Origin: CAIKZJ01 sp041675325
GTDB taxonomy: Bacteria; Bacteroidota; Ignavibacteria; Tepidaquicellales; Tepidaquicellaceae
Assembly (NCBI GenBank): GCA_041675325.1
Contig: JBAYUG010000002.1
Span: 40,653 to 104,652 of the forward strand
Length of the DNA stretch: 64,000 nucleotides
Reading direction: 5' to 3'
Shown here: piece after piece, positions 61,236 to 64,000 of the stretch
Position numbering within the stretch: position 1 is the stretch's first letter
Layout: the number at the start of each line of letters is the position of its first letter
Translations under genes and position numbers: made by a program
The notes under the pieces: generated by a model
The model's input: only the letters and a program-made list of their open reading frames with translations
Databases searched by the model: none
What the model was told of the DNA's origin: nothing

Positions 61236-63467
61236 TTATTTTACGAGCATCATTCTCTTAACTTCAGAGAAATCACCTGTTTGTATTTTATAGAAGTAAA
61301 CGCCGCTCGAGAATTGTGAGCCGTTGAAATCAACCGTGTAAGAACCTGCTGACTTAACTTCGTTTACAAGTGTTTTTACTTCTCTTCCGAGCATGTCATA
61401 AACTCTTAAAGTAACGAGTCCCTGCTTCGGTATAGCAAAATTAATCTTAGTTGTTGGGTTAAACGGATTTGGATAATTCTGGCTCATCGAGAAATTCTTA
61501 GGTGTTTCTGTTCCTGTCTGAGTTATTCCGACAAATCCGCCGTTCATTGCTGTGTAGTACAATGGTGCACCCGTGCCTGCTGTTCCGATTTCACCTACAA
61601 CTACACCTATGCTTGACTGCCTTAGAGACACTCCGTAGAAGTGTCTGTTCTCGCCGTTAAGCTGGTCAACGAATGTAATACCATCATCGCTGGCAGTCAT
61701 AATTTTTCCGTTATCGCCGCATACCGTAACTTTCGAACCGTGAGCATCTATTGAACGTAGATGTTCGATTGTTAAATACTGAACGTTTGCAGTCCAGTTT
61801 TTACCCCAGTTTGTTGAGCGAAGGATTGTTCCGTTGTTACCGCAAATCATTGCAACATCAGGATTTAAAAATACAACATCGTTAAGATAATCATAGCGGT
61901 ATGTATTTCTTGCTATCCAGTTCGTTCCATGATTGGTAGTATTCCAGACTTTACCATCTGTACCTGATATTATGCCTCTTCCGTCACCAGGGAAGTTTTG
62001 TGAATATGCGATTGAATGCATTGTAAACGGAATATCAAATCTTTGTGTGAATGATGCACCGTTGTTATTTGTTTCGAAGAACGTTCCTGCATAACCTACA
62101 AAAGATACGAATCCTAACGCGCCCGGTTTCGTTGCAATACCGCGAATTGTATGGTCAGGAGTACTAAACGGTCTTACGACTGTCCAGGTACTTCCAAAAT
62201 CGAATGACCTGATTATAACGCCGCCCATACCGGCTGCCCAAACAACACCCGGCTGATTTACGTCAAACTGAACGTCGTTCATCCAGATGTTAATGTTTGA
62301 ATAAACCAGAGTCCATTCTTCACCGGCATCTGTTGTTTTTATAACTGTTCCGCCCTGCCCTACTGCTACGCCAATGTGGTCGTTAGGAGCGGGAGCGAAA
62401 TCAACGCCGAACAATGAATACGGAACGCCTGTCTGATATAGTGACCATGGCGGAGCAGCCATTGAAGTGAAGCTCCATGAACCTGATGCATAACTCCAGC
62501 CGAAATTATCTCCAGCATAAACTCTCCAGTAATAAGTAGTGTTTAAAGCTAAAGGTGCAGGAGGTGTATAATTAGAAACTGCAATATCATTTTTATCTAT
62601 TAAAAGAACTGAAAAATCGGGTACCGCCGATACCTGTAAATGGTACTTTGTTGCGAATGGAACGTCCGACCAATCAAAATTCGGTGAAGTAGAAATACCC
62701 GAAGAACCGTTTAATGGTGCAATTAAAGTCGGAGCAGCAAAAGTACTCTGATGCAGAACATCAATTTCTGAAGGACTTAATGCACGATTCCAGACACCGA
62801 TATCATCAAGGTTTCCTTCAAATGAATGCTGACCTATGCCGCCATCAAAACCTATTGAACCGAAATACAGATTAAAAGCAGTATTACCAATAGCACCGAT
62901 AGGTTGAGTTCTTGCTAATGCTCCGTTAACATAATACTTTACATCTGTCGCTGTTTTCACCATTACGACATTATTCCATGTAGTGTATAATGGCATAGTA
63001 AAATTGTTCGTTGCACCCGTTATACCCCATGGTTCTGTTCCGTCTGAAATCCAACCACCCATAATACCTGGTGAAACAGTATGATTATAATTCAGTAACT
63101 GTATCGCATGAGGATTTGAATTAAAAACAGTTTGTCTTATTTTACCAGAATTCGTGGTCTGCATCCACACGCTGATTGAATAATCTGAACCATTTAAAAG
63201 ATTAACCGGCAAAGATAATCCTCTTGCGGGTAAGACATCAACACCATCAACATAATAAGCTGCGTTTGTATAACCGTATCTGTCATTTGTAAGTGTGATA
63301 CCATTTAACAAAGTCCCATGATTAGCGTTTCCGCTTGCATCATTCGGACTACCATTAAATGGATACCAGCCGACGAGACCGCTTGATGGAACGTAAGATG
63401 GAACCTGTGCATCAGTAAATGAAGCGAAGCACATAATCGCAATTAACGCGAGTAGTAAGTTTTTCAT
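61236..63467 (-). CDS. secreted LamG / YCF48-like repeat protein with T9SS sorting domain
   Basis: 743 residues with a signal peptide (1-21, ending TDAQ). A LamG-type jellyroll (about 24-245; GLVGWYPFNGSPNDASGNANHGT, DIGVWNRALSPSEIDVLH) may bind carbohydrate. A fibronectin-III-like module follows (about 247-335; PNFDWSDVPFATKYHLQVS, TTYYWRVYAGD), then YCF48/BNR-like propeller repeats (about 345-640; TTDAGEEWTLVYS, RSFDFGSTWTVV, TTNHGTNWIARN, RSTNWGKNWTAN). The T9SS type A tail begins SMSQNYPNPFNPTTKI and ends KRMMLVK. It is predicted to be exported across the outer membrane and surface-anchored or released. Monocistronic. Confidence 0.92.
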   Translation of the reverse strand: MKNLLLALIAIMCFASFTDAQVPSYVPSSGLVGWYPFNGSPNDASGNANHGTLLNGITLTNDRYGYTNAAYYVDGVDVLPARGLSLPVNLLNGSDYSISVWMQTTNSGKIRQTVFNSNPHAIQLLNYNHTVSPGIMGGWISDGTEPWGITGATNNFTMPLYTTWNNVVMVKTATDVKYYVNGALARTQPIGAIGNTAFNLYFGSIGFDGGIGQHSFEGNLDDIGVWNRALSPSEIDVLHQSTFAAPTLIAPLNGSSGISTSPNFDWSDVPFATKYHLQVSAVPDFSVLLIDKNDIAVSNYTPPAPLALNTTYYWRVYAGDNFGWSYASGSWSFTSMAAPPWSLYQTGVPYSLFGVDFAPAPNDHIGVAVGQGGTVIKTTDAGEEWTLVYSNINIWMNDVQFDVNQPGVVWAAGMGGVIIRSFDFGSTWTVVRPFSTPDHTIRGIATKPGALGFVSFVGYAGTFFETNNNGASFTQRFDIPFTMHSIAYSQNFPGDGRGIISGTDGKVWNTTNHGTNWIARNTYRYDYLNDVVFLNPDVAMICGNNGTILRSTNWGKNWTANVQYLTIEHLRSIDAHGSKVTVCGDNGKIMTASDDGITFVDQLNGENRHFYGVSLRQSSIGVVVGEIGTAGTGAPLYYTAMNGGFVGITQTGTETPKNFSMSQNYPNPFNPTTKINFAIPKQGLVTLRVYDMLGREVKTLVNEVKSAGSYTVDFNGSQFSSGVYFYKIQTGDFSEVKRMMLVK

Positions 63468-63657
63468 AATTTTCCCCTTTATAAAGAATTAAATAATTTT
63501 TAAAACTATTCTTTCAAACCCCCTATATCTGTTAACAGTTTTGTGATTGTTTGTAGTTCCCAAATAGACAATCCACTTTTAACAGTTGGATAAAATAGGA
63601 AGAATATTCATTAATGTCAATAATGAATTTAGTGATTTTTCTTTCAATTAATTGGGT
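63468..63657. other. leader of the T9SS gene
   Basis: AT-rich sequence upstream of the minus-strand gene, without recognisable boxes; no ORF is supported. Confidence 0.4.
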
Positions 63658-63720
63658 GAACTGGAAGAACAGGAAAAGCAGGGAGAACAGGAAAAGCAGG
63701 AAGAATATGAAGAGCAGGAA
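63658..63720 (+). repeat. 9-bp tandem array, consensus GAACAGGAA (7 units)
   Basis: Seven 9-bp units alternating GAACAGGAA and AAGCAGGRA with one diverged unit (GAATATGAA). Same family as 58830-58883. Confidence 0.9.
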
Positions 63721-63770
63721 ACAGTGAATAGACGGATATATGAAAAAGGCGGTCATTACTGACCTGCGAA

Positions 63771-64000
63771 TCCCCTCCCGACATTTCGAATGCCCTCTTG
63801 CTGAACAGCAGACCCCTTACCGACATTCAAAACGCCTCCTTGCTGAACAGCAGACCCCTTCCCGACATTCCGAATGCCCTCCTCCTGTTCAGGATACCCC
63901 TTCCCGACATTCCGAATGCCCTCCTCCTGTTCAGGATATCCCCTTCCGACATTCCGAATGCCCTCCTCCTGTTCAGGATATCCCCTTCCGACATTCCGAA
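63771..64000. repeat. 42-bp minisatellite running off the window end
   Basis: GACATT recurs at 63780, 63822, 63864, 63906, 63948 and 63990, always exactly 42 bp apart. Each complete unit holds two small palindromes: CATTC-C-GAATG and either TGCTG-AA-CAGCA (first two units) or TCCTG-TT-CAGGA (later units). The later units are almost identical. The minus-strand frame is open through the last four units (14 residues per unit) but is stopped in unit 2, so coding is doubtful. Confidence 0.95.

Noticed and set aside
63644..63826. 60-codon minus-strand ORF with a proline/phenylalanine/leucine-rich end
   Set aside because: It is the translation of part of the 42-bp minisatellite and the 9-bp array, with a start inside a repeat unit.
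63771..64000. CRISPR array
   Set aside because: The repeats follow each other without unique spacers, whole 42-bp units are repeated, and there are no cas genes.

Overview
The window is from an AT-rich, gliding-type member of the Bacteroidota/Chlorobi superphylum, most likely Ignavibacteria or a close relative. The main evidence is the type IX secretion (T9SS) sorting tail with the core NYPNPFNP on two secreted proteins (a nine-haem cytochrome at 39781-41874 and a LamG/YCF48 protein at 61236-63467). Supporting evidence is weak Shine-Dalgarno signals, a FucP-type sugar transporter, CHAD and DHCW-cupin proteins, and very large hybrid histidine kinases. No rRNA, tRNA, CRISPR array, transposase or integrase gene was found. 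The assignment to a class is an inference.

Layout. 1-5093: small accessory genes (DUF4256, cpYpsA/SLOG, cupin, outer-membrane beta-barrel, DinB-like, a signal-peptide membrane protein) separated by gaps with possible gene remnants. 5094-6254: a non-coding zone with the first copy of a ~0.5 kb dispersed repeat (element A). 6255-15002: hybrid histidine kinase, ICMT-like methyltransferase, SAM methyltransferase, PD-(D/E)XK-like nuclease, helical protein, DUF4350-like protein, DUF1801, class C beta-lactamase fold hydrolase, SDR. 15112-27088: six consecutive two-component genes (two paralogous 7TM-PAS kinases, a PocR-PAS-GAF-PAS hybrid kinase, a kinase with fifteen 21-residue coiled-coil repeats, a stand-alone receiver and a REC-PAS-kinase-REC hybrid), none with a DNA-binding output domain. 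27089-27455: a second dispersed repeat (element B) between two copies of the 3' end of the next gene. 27456-29957 (minus): M13 peptidase and OsmC.

30171-38710: scpA-scpB-rluB-lysS, a lipoprotein, a cystathionine-beta-synthase/cysteine-synthase-like enzyme, a PAP2 phosphatase and a DEDDh-GIY-YIG nuclease, all on plus. 38722-43235 (minus): CHAD protein, nine-haem T9SS cytochrome, LolA-like protein. 43494-48181 (plus): lipoprotein, DNA polymerase IV, then ispF-pap2-lnt. 48194-52775 (minus): an overlapping four-gene operon encoding a TPR/36-residue-repeat/TM/SPOR protein, free-methionine sulfoxide reductase, an HU protein and an HU-TM-SPOR fusion. 52926-54242: MATE transporter. 54277-58761 (minus): deoxyhypusine-synthase-like protein, DUF1905 protein, MntP, FucP-type transporter and ROK kinase. 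58762-61235: mostly non-coding, repeat-rich, with a DHCW cupin, element A copy 2 and a possible 44-residue membrane protein. 61236-63467: T9SS LamG protein. 63468-64000: short-period and 42-bp tandem repeats running off the end.

The most interesting signals are (i) the SPOR/HU operon, whose predicted topology puts DNA-binding and scaffold domains inside the cell and septal-glycan-binding domains outside; (ii) the kinase cluster with an exactly heptad-phased, expandable signalling rod; (iii) two dispersed repeat families whose variable segment carries short tandem arrays, one of them flanked by a duplicated gene 3' end; and (iv) intergenic arrays with 9-, 10.5-, 11- and 42-bp periods.
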